The translations under genes were made by a program, and so were the position numbers. Below are positions 1 to 11,000 of a stretch of 64,000 nucleotides of DNA, in pieces; position 1 is the stretch's first letter; each line of letters opens with the position of its first letter. Where the stretch lies: contig JBLXFH010000003.1 of assembly GCA_048262255.1 (NCBI GenBank), positions 1-64,000 of the forward strand, written 5' to 3'. The notes below the pieces were generated by a model. That model saw only the letters and a list, made by a program, of their open reading frames with translations. It did not search any database and was not told the origin of the DNA. The stretch is from JABMNT01 sp048262255. GTDB taxonomy: Bacteria; Pseudomonadota; Alphaproteobacteria; Rhodospirillales; Casp-alpha2.

Positions 1-546
1 GGCTTTAACGGCAGCAATGTGGGTTCTGCGAGTGATACGCCGGATGTGGCGACGGCAGTCAGTGCGGAGCCGAGCGCGGGTAATGACTATCTGGCGGGGT
101 CTTCGGCGGATGAGACGCTGGATGGGCTTGCCGGGGATGACTTGCTCATCGGTGGTGCAGGCAATGATACATATGTTTTCAATCGCGGGAATGACGCAGA
201 TACTATCGTTAATTCGGGCGAAGCTTTATCATCGGATCGGGTTTTGTTCGGTGCCGGCATCACCACTGATCAACTCTGGTTCCAGCAGGCTGGAGATGAT
301 CTCTGGGTGGATGTGATAGGCACGGAAGACAGGGTCATTATCAGCGACTGGTATTTAAGCGCGAACAATCATGTTGATCTGTTTGAGACGTCTGATGGTT
401 CCAGTCTTGATAATCTGAACGTTGCAAATCTGGTTTCTGCAATGGCGGCCTTCAGCCCGCCAGGCTTAGGTGATACGGATTTGTCTGCGCCACTCCATGC
501 GTCACTGGATGCAACCATTGCAGCTAACTGGGCTGCTAGTTCCTAA
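1..546 (+). CDS. RTX (haemolysin-type calcium-binding) protein, C-terminal part
   Basis: This is the 3' end of a gene that begins before the window; the frame is open from base 1. A glycine/aspartate-rich RTX repeat is visible (LDGLAGDDLLIGGAGNDTY), followed by a segment like the haemolysin-type calcium-binding-related domain PF06594, with ITTDQLWFQQAGDDLWV and VIISDWY. Such proteins are normally exported in one step by a type I secretion system using an uncleaved C-terminal signal, and the repeats fold on binding calcium outside the cell. The end is Ala/Ser-rich (ANWAASS), as expected for such a signal. The catalytic or adhesive part lies outside the window, so the activity is unknown. No type I secretion gene follows. 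Confidence 0.85.
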   Translation, partial: GFNGSNVGSASDTPDVATAVSAEPSAGNDYLAGSSADETLDGLAGDDLLIGGAGNDTYVFNRGNDADTIVNSGEALSSDRVLFGAGITTDQLWFQQAGDDLWVDVIGTEDRVIISDWYLSANNHVDLFETSDGSSLDNLNVANLVSAMAAFSPPGLGDTDLSAPLHASLDATIAANWAASS

Positions 547-652
547 GGCGTTCGCCGGACCTGAGTTGCTATATTCAACCTCCCTTTTCTTTGTGAATTA
601 TGGGAGCGGGGTAATTCAAAACCAAACTGTGTAAAAAGAGTTTTGATGCAGT

Positions 653-1168
653 CTATTCTCCGTATTCTTTCACGAATTCATCATGAATGACTTTCAGATT
701 TCGACGCCAGTCAACAAAAGTGACAATCTGATCAACGCGTTCTCCCGTATCTGACATAGGCATTCGAAGCGATGTCTGGATATGCGGAGGTCCATTTGCG
801 CCAGCCTGGACGGTATAGGCAGAGCCAATCGCCTGTTTGTATTGTGTGACTTCCAGATACTGATCATAGGTTTCTTTTGCTGGCCCAGGAGAACGGATAG
901 CGCTGATTGACAGCCCGGTCATGTCAAAGTTGTGCATGGTTGTAGAGGCGGTTCCCCAGAAACGATAAACAAAATCCTGCGGGTCATAGGAGACATCGAC
1001 AACCACAAAGTAGGGAATTAGATTCAGCGGCAACTGCATCCAGTCCCACTCTCTCCAGGCTGGAGCCCAGCGATCGCCCCTGAGATTTTGCCAGTAGGCA
1101 TAACAGGTTTGGTAGTCTGGATGATCGAACTTCAAAGGTGAGCGGCGTAGATAGTCTTCTTCGGCCAC
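653..1168 (-). CDS. PAS-domain-like protein (PF07310/PAS_5 type)
   Basis: The 171-residue soluble protein has the look of the PAS_5 family (PF07310), common in Rhodospirillales-like alphaproteobacteria. Visible parts are a short N-terminal helix (YQTCYAYWQNLRGDR) and a core with LIPYFVVVDVSYDPQDFVYRFWGT. It ends in a strand with the motif QIVTFVDWRR. No output domain is attached, so the role is unknown; a small-ligand sensor is only an inference. GTG at 1168 is chosen as start because a very purine-rich ribosome-binding stretch (AGGAAGGGAAGGAC) lies directly upstream. It is read towards the RTX gene and away from DadA. Confidence 0.7.
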   Translation of the reverse strand: MAEEDYLRRSPLKFDHPDYQTCYAYWQNLRGDRWAPAWREWDWMQLPLNLIPYFVVVDVSYDPQDFVYRFWGTASTTMHNFDMTGLSISAIRSPGPAKETYDQYLEVTQYKQAIGSAYTVQAGANGPPHIQTSLRMPMSDTGERVDQIVTFVDWRRNLKVIHDEFVKEYGE

Positions 1169-1301
1169 CGTCCTTCCCTTCCTTTGTCAAAACAAAACAG
1201 GCGTCATCAACAGATCTAGGTTGACACTCTTCTGGAGAACGGGTCAAGCATTGTGCGGTTGGTAGAAGCGGCTGGAATTTCAAATAATCGAAAGTGTGTG
1301 A

Positions 1302-2570
1302 TCATCCATAGCGTTCAATAAACAGCCCTTCCGTATCTATTTCGGGTGTCTTTCCTGAGACGATATCGGCCAGCAGTTTTGCCGAGCCGGACGACTGGGT
1401 CCAGCCGAGCGTACCATGGCCGGTGTTGAGATACAGATTGGGGTATTTGGTCGGGCCGAGGCAGGGTGTTCCGTCGGGTGTCATAGGCCGAAGACCGGTC
1501 CAGAAGAGGGACTGACTGATATCGCCTGCTTTCGGAAAGAGATCGTTCACAACATACTCAACCGTGGCCCGGCGTTTTGGATCGAGATAAAGATTATAAC
1601 CGCCCAGTTCCGCCGTGCCGGCAACGCGAATGCGGTCGCCAAGCCGGGTGATTGCAACCTTGTGGGTTTCATCCATAAGTGTCGAAACGGGAGCGCTCTC
1701 TACATCAGTGATTGGCAGGGTGATAGAATAGCCCTTCACCGGATAGACGGGAATGTGGATGCCGAGCGGTCGCAACATACGGGGAGAGAAAGAGGCCAGA
1801 CACAGGACATAGGCATCACCGGTGATCGGTCCGTGGTCCGTATGTACCCCGGTAATGGTCGGGCCGCCTCCGTTTGTCATCAGTCGTTCTATGTTCGTCG
1901 CGAACCGAAACTCGACACCAAGCCCCTTGGCAAGCTCTGCCATTTTCTCGGTAAACATCCGGCAATCACCGGTTTCATCATTGACCAGTCTGAGCCCGCC
2001 AGCAATTTTCTCAGGCACGTGGCGAAGCCCCGGTTCCGCTTCAATACATCCTTTGGCGTCAAGGACCTCGTAGGGCGTGTTGAACTCTTTCAGAATTTCA
2101 ACATCCTTACCGATGTCGTCGAGTTGCTTTTGTGAGCGGAACAGTTGCAACGTACCACGGGTGCGGCCATTGTAAGTGATTCCCGTATCCTCGCGCAGGG
2201 CTTGCAAACATTCCCGGCTGTAATTCGAAAGCCGTGTCATGCGTGTCTTGTTGATCTTGTAGCGGGCCGCTGTGCAATTGCGCAACATGCTGGCACCCCA
2301 CTTCCACATATCGGGATCTATGCGCTTCCAGCGGATCAACAGCGGACTGTGTTCCATCATCATCCATTTGAGGGCCTTCAGCGGAATACCCGGTGCTGCC
2401 CAAGGGGCTGAATAGCCCGGTGAAACCTGACCGGCATTGGCGTGGCTGGTCTCCATTGCTGGCGCGGCGCGGCGCTCAATGACGACGACCTCATGACCTG
2501 CCTTGGCCAGAAAGTAGGCCGTTGTGACACCGATAACACCGCTTCCAAGCACGACAACTTTCAAGTTCAT
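1302..2570 (-). CDS. dadA: D-amino acid dehydrogenase (small subunit type)
   Basis: This FAD-dependent enzyme oxidatively deaminates D-amino acids such as D-alanine to 2-oxo acids at the inner membrane, passing electrons to the respiratory chain. The N-terminus has the Rossmann FAD motif (VVVLGSGVIGVTTAYFLA). The DadA-specific segment SHANAGQVSPGYSAPWAAPG and the C-terminal LNTGHGTLGWTQSSGSA, which also contacts FAD, are both present. At 422 residues the length is normal for the family. ATG 2570 follows AGGAGTGA. No alanine racemase gene (dadX) sits beside it; the D-threonine-aldolase-like gene at 11354 is 9 kb away. An alternative is a related D-amino-acid oxidase of other specificity. Confidence 0.88.
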   Translation of the reverse strand: MNLKVVVLGSGVIGVTTAYFLAKAGHEVVVIERRAAPAMETSHANAGQVSPGYSAPWAAPGIPLKALKWMMMEHSPLLIRWKRIDPDMWKWGASMLRNCTAARYKINKTRMTRLSNYSRECLQALREDTGITYNGRTRGTLQLFRSQKQLDDIGKDVEILKEFNTPYEVLDAKGCIEAEPGLRHVPEKIAGGLRLVNDETGDCRMFTEKMAELAKGLGVEFRFATNIERLMTNGGGPTITGVHTDHGPITGDAYVLCLASFSPRMLRPLGIHIPVYPVKGYSITLPITDVESAPVSTLMDETHKVAITRLGDRIRVAGTAELGGYNLYLDPKRRATVEYVVNDLFPKAGDISQSLFWTGLRPMTPDGTPCLGPTKYPNLYLNTGHGTLGWTQSSGSAKLLADIVSGKTPEIDTEGLFIERYG

Positions 2571-2818
2571 TCACTCCTGTTTTCGACGTTTAATGGCAAT
2601 TTTCGACTTGGGCTGCACTGCCATACAAACAGTATCATGCCTTATCGGAAATGCCACTTTCTGAGGCTCGGGAACTGCTGGAAGTTTTCGCACTGAATTC
2701 ACGAACATCAAATGCCGTGTATATGGAGGAAATTTATTTTGGCCTACAATTATTGCGATATCATCTTCAGCAAAGAAAATTGACTACAGTCGTATTTTAA
2801 TTAACACTCTTTCATATC

Positions 2819-5800
2819 ATGGGACAGCATCAGCAAAAACGCATCCTTTACATCGAAAATGAAGCCCTGCTTTGTGAGTTGTTTGAGGTTGGTCTTAAGC
2901 CGTTTGGTTATTGTGTTGATACCTCATTAACGGGGTCGGAGGGCTTGGCTTTATGGGCTGAAAATCACTACGACCTGGTCGCCATTGATTACCTTTTGCC
3001 GGATACGAACGGCATCGATATCGCCCGGCAGCTGTTATCAGAATCCCCAGAGTTGCCAGTACTTATTATCACAGGTGTCGGTAACGCAGATATTGCCGTT
3101 GAGGCGTTAAGGCTCGGCGTATCAAATTACGTCACAAAGGGGGACTCGGATGTTTATCTGAAACTCATGCCCGTCCTGATCGATAAACTGCTGACATCCG
3201 TCGAAGACAAAGCCCGTAGCGATAAAACCGCCAAGGAGCTGGAAATCAATGAAAAGCGTTTCCGGGATTTTGCCGAGTCCGCGGCCGATTTCTACTGGGA
3301 GACCGATGAAAATCATAAGTTTACGTTTTTGTCGGATAGTTACGAAGAAATAACGGGGATACCCGTAAACCGTTATCTCGGTAAGACCCGTGACAAGAGC
3401 TTGTTTCCCGGTATTGATGATAAAATATGGAATCAGCATGAGGAAAAGATTCAGTCACGCAAAGCATTCAAAGACTTTTTTCATTTCCGTGTTGGTCCTG
3501 ATCGGATTGTAACTTGGCTTTCGGCTAGCGGCCAGCCTGTATTCGATAGCGACGGAAAGTTTCGAGGATATAGGGGAATAGGGCGCAACATAACCGATCA
3601 GAAAAACGCGGAACTGACTCTGTCGCAAAACGAAAAAATATTATCGGCTGCATTGGAGAGTATTGACGGACGGGCTGCGATCTATGATTCAGATGGCAAC
3701 CTGCTTTATTACAATTCGCGCTATCTGGCCGTGCACCTTGGTGGTGATGAGAATCTTTATCGGGGCTTGAACTTTGCGGAACGGGTCAAAAAACTGGCCT
3801 ATGGTGATTTTCTGATCAATCTCGATACGGACAGGGAGAAATGGATCGAAGAACGGTTGGAGCTGTTTGAAAAGGGAGGGCACGCTCGCCCGGTTCGTGA
3901 TGCAAACGGGAGATGGTTTGATCCCAATTTTTATAAAATTGAAGGAGGCGGCACGTTTGTTGTTTCTCTGGATACAACTAATCTGATTGAAGCTGAAGAA
4001 ACGGCGGCACGTAATGGCAAACGTTTCAAAGAAATTGCCGCGACGACTGCGGACCGGTTTTGGGAAACTGATAAAGATCATCTGTTCACCTATATCAGCG
4101 GTACGGGATGGAACGATACATTCGTGCCGCCTTTGGATGTCATTGGGAAAACCAGATGGGGTGTAATGGGGGTTGATCCATCGGAAAATGAAATGTGGCA
4201 AAAGCATAAAGAGACACTCGATGCGCATCTTCCCTTTAGAAACTTCACCTACTTTTTTACTCCATCTATGGGTAACTCCCGTTATATAAGCGTAAATGGA
4301 AACCCCCAGTTTGATCAGGAAGGGAATTTCATCGGTTATATCGGAACCGCAAACGATGTGACGGAAATGAAAAAGGTTGAGGTCGAAAATGAGCGCCTCG
4401 CATCCGCTATTGATAATCTGGATATCCTTGTCTCGCTTTACGATTCCGATGACCGTCTGGTCAGGGCGAATAAAAAGGCCATGGAAGTTTTTGCTGGTTC
4501 AAATGCAAGATTTGAAGTGGGCATGAGTTTCGAGGAAGTGGTGAATGAAATGGTTTCGCTTGGAGCAGTCGAAGAAGCATTTGGTCGCGAAGAGGAATGG
4601 ATAAAAGAACGGCTTTATTTGCATCAACACATGACGACGCCAGTCGAGGTATCAAGAGAAAATGGACATTCCTATATTGTTCGTGACCAAAGGCTTCCGG
4701 ATGGTTCTATTTCATCCGTCGCTATAGATAACACACATTTGAAAGCTATGGAGAAGCAACTCCGGCAATCACAAAGAATGGAGGCTATTGGTCAGTTGAC
4801 CGGGGGAATTGCCCATGATTTCAATAATTTGCTCGGCGTCATGATGGGCAATGCGGAAATGCTGGAGTTTTGTGACAGTCTGGACGAAGCGGCGCAACAA
4901 AACCTGAAGGGCATTATCAAAGCGACGGACCGTGCTGCGGCATTAACGGAGCGTCTGCTTGCCTTCTCAAACCAGCAGAACCTGGCCCCTGTAACCTCGA
5001 ATTTGAACGACCTGCTCTCCAATTTTGAAGACCTTCTCAACCGGACTTTGGGCGAAACCGTTAGCCTTCATATTGGGCATGACCCCGAATCCTGGTCTGT
5101 TATGATTGATCCTAACCAGTTTGAGAACGCCATTCTCAATCTGGCCATCAATGCCCGTGATGCGATGCTCAATGGTGGTGCTATTCATATCGACCTGAAA
5201 AATACAGTCCTCAAGCAAGAGGATGTCAAAACGCTCGAAACGAACAGGAGTGGTGAATTCGTAAAGATTGTGATCACAGATACGGGAGAGGGGATACCAA
5301 AGGAGGCAATCGGGCATGTCTTTGAACCCTTTTTCACCACAAAAGGGGTCGGTAAAGGGAGCGGTCTTGGGTTGAGCATGGTGTATGGGTTTATTCAACA
5401 ATCGAATGGATATATTGACCTGGACAGTGAGGTTGGCATTGGCACCAAAGTGACTATTTATTTACCAAGAACAACCGAGAATATTAAAAGCCCCGTTTCA
5501 GATGTACCGTCTGCAAAGGCACAAAAGGGAACGGAACGCATACTTGTTGTGGAGGATGATGAAGGCCTCCGTTTTATTCCTGTTACGGCTCTGAAAGAGA
5601 TGGGATATGACGTTGATGAAGCTGGGAACAGTGATGAGGCATTGGCGCTATTGGATAAAGAGAAGCCCTACGATTTATTGTTTACGGATATCGTGCTGCC
5701 AGGGAAAATGAATGGCATCATGATTGCTCAAGAATTTTTAAAAGTGCAACCCAATATCAAAGTCGTTTACACGACAGGTTATGCCGACGATGTGGCATCA

Positions 5801-5905
5801 AACGCGGAGCTTTTGAATATTAGCGATTGGCTGCTGCGAAAGCCTTACCACCTCTCCCAGATGTTAAACAAAATTAGAAATGCGCTGGATGATATGGTCG
5901 ATTAG
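2819..5905 (+). CDS. Hybrid sensor histidine kinase, REC-(PAS)4-HisKA-HATPase-REC
   Basis: This is a 1028-residue cytoplasmic kinase with no membrane segment. Domains in order: receiver about 8-125 (phospho-acceptor Asp57 in VAIDYLLPD), four PAS-like segments about 145-640, dimerisation/phospho-acceptor helix (His666 in GGIAHDFNNLL), ATPase domain about 760-880 (DTGEGIP, then GKGSGLGLSMVYG), and a terminal receiver (Asp957 in LFTDIVLPG). PAS1 and PAS3 resemble each other (FAESAADFYWETDENHKFTF against IAATTADRFWETDKDHLFTY), so a PAS-PAS pair was probably duplicated. No good ribosome-binding site precedes ATG 2819. The flanking genes are unrelated and the partner regulator is not identifiable; the N-terminal receiver suggests it acts within a phosphorelay. 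Confidence 0.9.
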   Translation: MGQHQQKRILYIENEALLCELFEVGLKPFGYCVDTSLTGSEGLALWAENHYDLVAIDYLLPDTNGIDIARQLLSESPELPVLIITGVGNADIAVEALRLGVSNYVTKGDSDVYLKLMPVLIDKLLTSVEDKARSDKTAKELEINEKRFRDFAESAADFYWETDENHKFTFLSDSYEEITGIPVNRYLGKTRDKSLFPGIDDKIWNQHEEKIQSRKAFKDFFHFRVGPDRIVTWLSASGQPVFDSDGKFRGYRGIGRNITDQKNAELTLSQNEKILSAALESIDGRAAIYDSDGNLLYYNSRYLAVHLGGDENLYRGLNFAERVKKLAYGDFLINLDTDREKWIEERLELFEKGGHARPVRDANGRWFDPNFYKIEGGGTFVVSLDTTNLIEAEETAARNGKRFKEIAATTADRFWETDKDHLFTYISGTGWNDTFVPPLDVIGKTRWGVMGVDPSENEMWQKHKETLDAHLPFRNFTYFFTPSMGNSRYISVNGNPQFDQEGNFIGYIGTANDVTEMKKVEVENERLASAIDNLDILVSLYDSDDRLVRANKKAMEVFAGSNARFEVGMSFEEVVNEMVSLGAVEEAFGREEEWIKERLYLHQHMTTPVEVSRENGHSYIVRDQRLPDGSISSVAIDNTHLKAMEKQLRQSQRMEAIGQLTGGIAHDFNNLLGVMMGNAEMLEFCDSLDEAAQQNLKGIIKATDRAAALTERLLAFSNQQNLAPVTSNLNDLLSNFEDLLNRTLGETVSLHIGHDPESWSVMIDPNQFENAILNLAINARDAMLNGGAIHIDLKNTVLKQEDVKTLETNRSGEFVKIVITDTGEGIPKEAIGHVFEPFFTTKGVGKGSGLGLSMVYGFIQQSNGYIDLDSEVGIGTKVTIYLPRTTENIKSPVSDVPSAKAQKGTERILVVEDDEGLRFIPVTALKEMGYDVDEAGNSDEALALLDKEKPYDLLFTDIVLPGKMNGIMIAQEFLKVQPNIKVVYTTGYADDVASNAELLNISDWLLRKPYHLSQMLNKIRNALDDMVD

Positions 5906-6017
5906 GTTCTTAAGCATTCGCCTTATTATATTTCATCGGCAAGGAAAGCGATACAGGCATTATTTCCAATTCGGCGCCGGGTACTCCTGGTTATGAAAGC
6001 CCTGAGGCGAACCGTTC

Positions 6018-7904
6018 CTATTCACTGATCTCGTTCATTTTGACCTCGACACTAAGCGTTTCGTCGCCGCCGCCTTTGAAAATGGTCCCGGAAGTTGGTG
6101 TGGCGTCAATGTAATTTCGGCCACAAGCAACCCGTATATGATCCTGCGAGACGGCGCACCCGTTGGTTGGGTCATATCCGCGCCAGCCGATATAGGGAAG
6201 GTACACCTCAGCCCATGCGTGTGACGCGTCGGACTGGATTTTGTTTTCGTAATTGGCACCTGTATAAATGTATCCCATGCGATATCGGGCCGGGAAGCTA
6301 AGCAGGCGGGTCAGACATATGAACAGATTTGCGAAATCCTGACAGACTCCCTCTCGGGTGGAATAGACTTCGAAAGGTGTTGTGTTCAATGACGTACTGC
6401 CAGGCACATATTTGAAGTCACGATAGATGCTGAGGTTGATGTCATTGACGGTCCGGATCGGATGATAGTCGTTGCGCTCGACAAAGCTCATCGCATAATC
6501 CGTCAATTCATAAAGCTGTGGTTCGGGCAATTCCTGAGGCAGCAAATAGGGCATCATCATCTGACGCTGCCAGGGCATCCAGACTAGAGGAATGGACGCC
6601 TGACGCCGTGATAGACTGTGGTCGTCCGGTGGCGACTCATAGATTTTGACACGGCTTGTCGCCACAACAGACAATTTTTGATAGGGCTTGTTTATTGTGC
6701 AATGTACCGACTGATTGCCGAACACGTCGTCAAAAATAATCTCTTCGGACGGAGAGGTGATCGAAAGGTTTGAATAGACCACAGACTGTGTTGAATCTTC
6801 CGTTGGCTGCAAGCGAAACAAGTGGGTGCTGTGTTCAACGGGCGCGGTGTATTCATAGTTGGTCGTATGTGACACCTCATACATCCGGTAAGATAGGTTT
6901 TTGCCTTCGGGTGACTGGGTTACGGATTTTATGTTGGTGACGAGAATGTGCGGGATCGGATCGTCCAAAACCAGAGTTTGTGTTTGAGGTTGTTCTGTCT
7001 GGGTGGCCTCCATCGGCATCATGTCGAGTTGTGGTTGAATGGGCTGCGCGGGTTGCGCCATGGTGTTGACGAAAAAGGACTGATTTTGTTCCTGCAGGCT
7101 ACTCCAGACAACAGAGCCATGATTGGCGATAACAAGCTGACCGGGCTGCATGACGGTCCACTCTCCGCTGGAAAACGGGGATGAGGTGATAACAAAAGCG
7201 GTTCGAAAGGCATCGCGAGGGTCCTTGATCGCAATACGGGCGGCTGCAGATTCATAGATATCCGCGCGGTTTGGTGGTTGCAAACGTGCAAAGCTGAGCT
7301 GTTTGGGGGACCGTGAACCCTGAAAACAGGCGATGCTTTGCCCGTCACTGAGAAACATATCGGCGCTGCCCAGTTGATCGAAACGGTTGAACCAGCTGTG
7401 CAGGATTTGCGGGTCCATCTCAGAAACCTGACGATCACCGTTTTCCTGAAGTTGAGCCAGCAAATCGCAAAAAGCCAACTCGGAATCCGTTCCGCCAATT
7501 GGCTCGATAAGTCGCCTCTGGCGTCCGTGGAGCGTTTCCAGAGCCGGATAGTCAAGATCGCCATTGTGCATGAACAGCCAATCCCGTCCGGCAAAACTCT
7601 TTGAAAAGGGTTGGGTCTCGGCCTGGCTGTAACCGCTTTCTGCACCGCGGACTTTACTGAAAAAAATCGTGGAACGGAAATTTGACCAATCGGCGATGGC
7701 ATCGGTCAATATTTGTCCCGCGTGAGCGACGGGATCCTTGATGACCATTGCCGAATGTTGTTGGCCTGGATACCAGGCTAGCCCCCAGCCAAAGGAATGG
7801 CTGCCGCTACCGGCACCCGAAAGATTGTAGTTGAAACTCGGTGACGCAGGGGCGTCAAAGTTAACAGCAAAGATATCACTTGAAAGGTCTGGAATTTTAA
7901 ACAC
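6018..7904 (-). CDS. Class-II glutamine-amidotransferase-like / transglutaminase-like fusion protein
   Basis: The N-terminal about 270 residues look like a class II glutamine amidotransferase (Ntn fold): HSFGWGLAWYPG, VRGAESG, WLFMHNGDLDYP and GGTDSELAFCDLL. The usual N-terminal nucleophile Cys (Met-Cys start) is absent; the domain begins SSDIFAVNFD. A Gln/Pro-rich linker (about 300-335) leads to a transglutaminase-like domain with a complete triad: Cys521 (REGVCQDF), His562 (SHAWAEV), Asp578 (YDPTNG). GTG 7904 is chosen because GCAGG lies just upstream; the frame is open to a GTG at 7955 (645 residues). The gene is divergent from a second transglutaminase protein at 8051, sharing a 146 bp control region. 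The function is probably peptide or isopeptide chemistry, which is inference; the substrate is unknown. Confidence 0.75.
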   Translation of the reverse strand: MFKIPDLSSDIFAVNFDAPASPSFNYNLSGAGSGSHSFGWGLAWYPGQQHSAMVIKDPVAHAGQILTDAIADWSNFRSTIFFSKVRGAESGYSQAETQPFSKSFAGRDWLFMHNGDLDYPALETLHGRQRRLIEPIGGTDSELAFCDLLAQLQENGDRQVSEMDPQILHSWFNRFDQLGSADMFLSDGQSIACFQGSRSPKQLSFARLQPPNRADIYESAAARIAIKDPRDAFRTAFVITSSPFSSGEWTVMQPGQLVIANHGSVVWSSLQEQNQSFFVNTMAQPAQPIQPQLDMMPMEATQTEQPQTQTLVLDDPIPHILVTNIKSVTQSPEGKNLSYRMYEVSHTTNYEYTAPVEHSTHLFRLQPTEDSTQSVVYSNLSITSPSEEIIFDDVFGNQSVHCTINKPYQKLSVVATSRVKIYESPPDDHSLSRRQASIPLVWMPWQRQMMMPYLLPQELPEPQLYELTDYAMSFVERNDYHPIRTVNDINLSIYRDFKYVPGSTSLNTTPFEVYSTREGVCQDFANLFICLTRLLSFPARYRMGYIYTGANYENKIQSDASHAWAEVYLPYIGWRGYDPTNGCAVSQDHIRVACGRNYIDATPTSGTIFKGGGDETLSVEVKMNEISE

Positions 7905-8050
7905 TGAATACCTGCTGTCGGGTGTTATTATGAATTTGGCTATACAATAGTACACCAGTTGGCATTATATGTGATACATGAAAAGAAATTGTTTCAAATA
8001 GGTAATTCGCTCTGGGTTCCTTGTAAACACTCCATTTAAAAGGCTTTTTT

Positions 8051-11000
8051 ATGAGTATTGTCGCCGCTCTAAACCATGTGACCCACTACACCTATGATCG
8101 CCCGGTCTCATTGGGAATGCAGACAATACGGCTCCGTCCAGCCCCACATGTCCGATCCCATATTCAGTCCTATTCACTGAAAATTTCTCCAAAAGAACAT
8201 TTTATAAACTGGCAACAGGACCCGTTTGGCAATTTTCAGGCGCGTGTCGTCTTTCCGGAAAAAATCAGTGAGTTCAAAATTGAAGTAGATCTTCTGACCG
8301 AGGTCCGCATTTTTAATCCCTTCGACTTCTTTCTTGAAGATTACGCCCAGGATTTCCCCTTCGTTTATGAACCGGGCCTGAAAGATGAACTGGCTCCTTA
8401 TTTGAGTATTACGGAGCAGGGCGAAGGCCTGATGCACTGGCTGGAAACAGTTGATCGCTCGCCGCAGGGCATTATTGATTTTCTGGTCGCCATTAACCAG
8501 AAACTCAGCCAGTCCCTTTCCTACACGGTGCGCCTTGAGCCCGGGATTCAGTCCTGCGATGAAACGCTGAGCCTTGGCAGTGGATCCTGCCGCGACATGG
8601 CCTGGTTCCTGTGTCAGGCGTTGCGCCATCTTGGACTGGCGACCCGTTTTGCTTCGGGATACCTCATTCAATTGGCGCAGGATGTAAAATCTCTCGACGG
8701 GCCGTCCGGGACAGATGTTGATTTTACGGACCTGCATGCCTGGACCGAAGTTTATCTGCCTGGCGCTGGCTGGGTCGGGCTTGATCCCACATCGGGGCTT
8801 TTTGCAGGAGAAGGTCATATCCCCCTGTGCTCCACACCAACTCCGTCCAGTGCAGCGCCTGTAACCGGGACCATTGAGGGTGGGGTGGAAGCGTCACTGC
8901 ACCATGAAATGTCGGTGACCCGCATTTCCGAGGCACCGAGGGTGACCAAACCCTACAGCGAGGCACACTGGAAGGCCATCGACAAGCTCGGCATGGCCAT
9001 AGACAAGGACCTCAAGTCCCGCGATGTGCGCCTGACCATGGGTGGTGAACCGACATTTGTCTCGCTTGATGACCGGGAAGGGGATGAGTGGCATTACGCG
9101 GCACTGGGCGGCAAAAAGAAGGCCCTTGCAAAAGATATGTTGCATCGGTTGCGCAACCGCTTTGCCAGCAACGGTGTCTATATGTTCACGCAGGGAAAAT
9201 GGTATCCGGGCGAAATTCTGCCGCGCTGGGCGATGCCCTATTTCTGGCGGCGCGACGGCGAGCCTGTGTGGCGTGATGATACGCTCCTCGCCGACCCTGA
9301 CAAACCGTATAATCATTCATTGAAAACGGCTGAGATGTTTCTGTCATCTCTCGCCGAAACGTTAGGCATTCCGGGGTCGTATATTCTGCCTGCGCGTGAA
9401 GACACACCTTATTATCTGTGGAAAGAACGGCGGCTGCCGCTGAGCGACGACATGATGGAAGCGGATGTGTATGAGCGCACCGAGCGCGCACGCTTGCAGG
9501 CCTTGATGGATAAGGACCTGAATGAACCCGTCGGTTATGCCTTGCCGCTGCATTATTCGATCCGACGGAAGGGCTGGATCAGCAACGCCTGGAAGTTCAA
9601 AAGTGATCATATGGTTTTGCTGACGGGCGATTCCCCAGTCGGGTTGCGGTTGCCTTTGGGTAGTCTGCCGTCACCGAAAGAATCAATTGAAGAAATCGTT
9701 CCCGAACGTAGTACTTTTGACGATACCGGGGCTTTGCCCTCGCGGTCGGAATTGGACAAGGCCTTGTCGGCAGGCAGCCCTCCCGATGACACAGCTTTCG
9801 CCAAGGATGAGAACGGCCTAATCCACACCGCTCTGTGTACCGAGGTGCGCGACGGCGTGCTTCATCTGTTCCTGCCGCCCTTTGTCTGGGCCGAGCATTT
9901 TCTGGAATTGATCGCGGCCATTGAAACCGTTGCAGCGCAAACGAAAACACCGGTTGTTCTGGAAGGTTACATGCCGCCTGCTGATCCCCGGATGGTCCAT
10001 CTCAGTGTCACTCCGGACCCCGGTGTTATTGAAGTGAACGTTCAGCCGGCTGGCGACTGGGAAGAATTGAAAAACATTGCAAATACGGTTTACGAAGAAG
10101 CACGGCAGGCCCGCCTGTCAGCTGAAAAATTCATGGTCGACGGCCGCCGTGCTGGGACCGGTGGCGGCAACCATATCGTTCTCGGCGCATTAAAGCCCGA
10201 CGACAGCCCCTTCCTGCGCCGTCCCGATCTGTTACGCTCCATGGTTAGCTTCTGGCAAAATCATCCGTCATTGTCCTATCTGTTTTCCGGCATGTATATC
10301 GGACCGACGAGCCAGTCGCCGCGGGTTGATGAGGCAAGGCATGATTCCTTGTACGAACTGGAAATCGCCTTTCAGCAAATACCTAAAAAAGGTGATGTGC
10401 CGCCGTGGCTGGTTGATCGCCTGTTCCGTAATCTTCTGGTCGACTTGACCGGCAATACCCATCGTGCGGAATTCTGTATTGATAAACTCTACAGCCCCGA
10501 CAGCGACCGGGGGCGTTTGGGTTTGTTGGAGATGCGCGGCTATGAAATGCCGCCGCACCCGCAGATGAGTCTGGTGCAAATCGCCTTGCTGCGCGCCTGC
10601 ATCGCCATGTTCTGGAAAACGCCCTACACCGGAAAACTGATCCGCTGGGGCACACAACTCCATGACAAGTTCATGTTACCGCATTACCTGCGCGAAGATT
10701 TTCATGATGTTCTGCATGCCCTGAAGTCGGGCGGTTATAAGTTTGAGGCTGCGTGGTTTGAGCCGTTCTTCGCTTTCCGTTTTCCTGAGTGCGGTACAAC
10801 ACAGGTTGGTGAAATGACGCTGGCCTTGCGTACGGCACTCGAGCCTTGGCCGGTCATGGGGGAAGAACCCGCAGGGGGAGGGGTCAGCCGCTCCGTCGAT
10901 GCAACGGTGGAGCGCTTGCAGGTCACAGTGCGCGGAATGATCCCGGGGCGGCATGTCATCACCTGCAATGGCCGGCAGGTGCCAATGACACCAACTCAGG

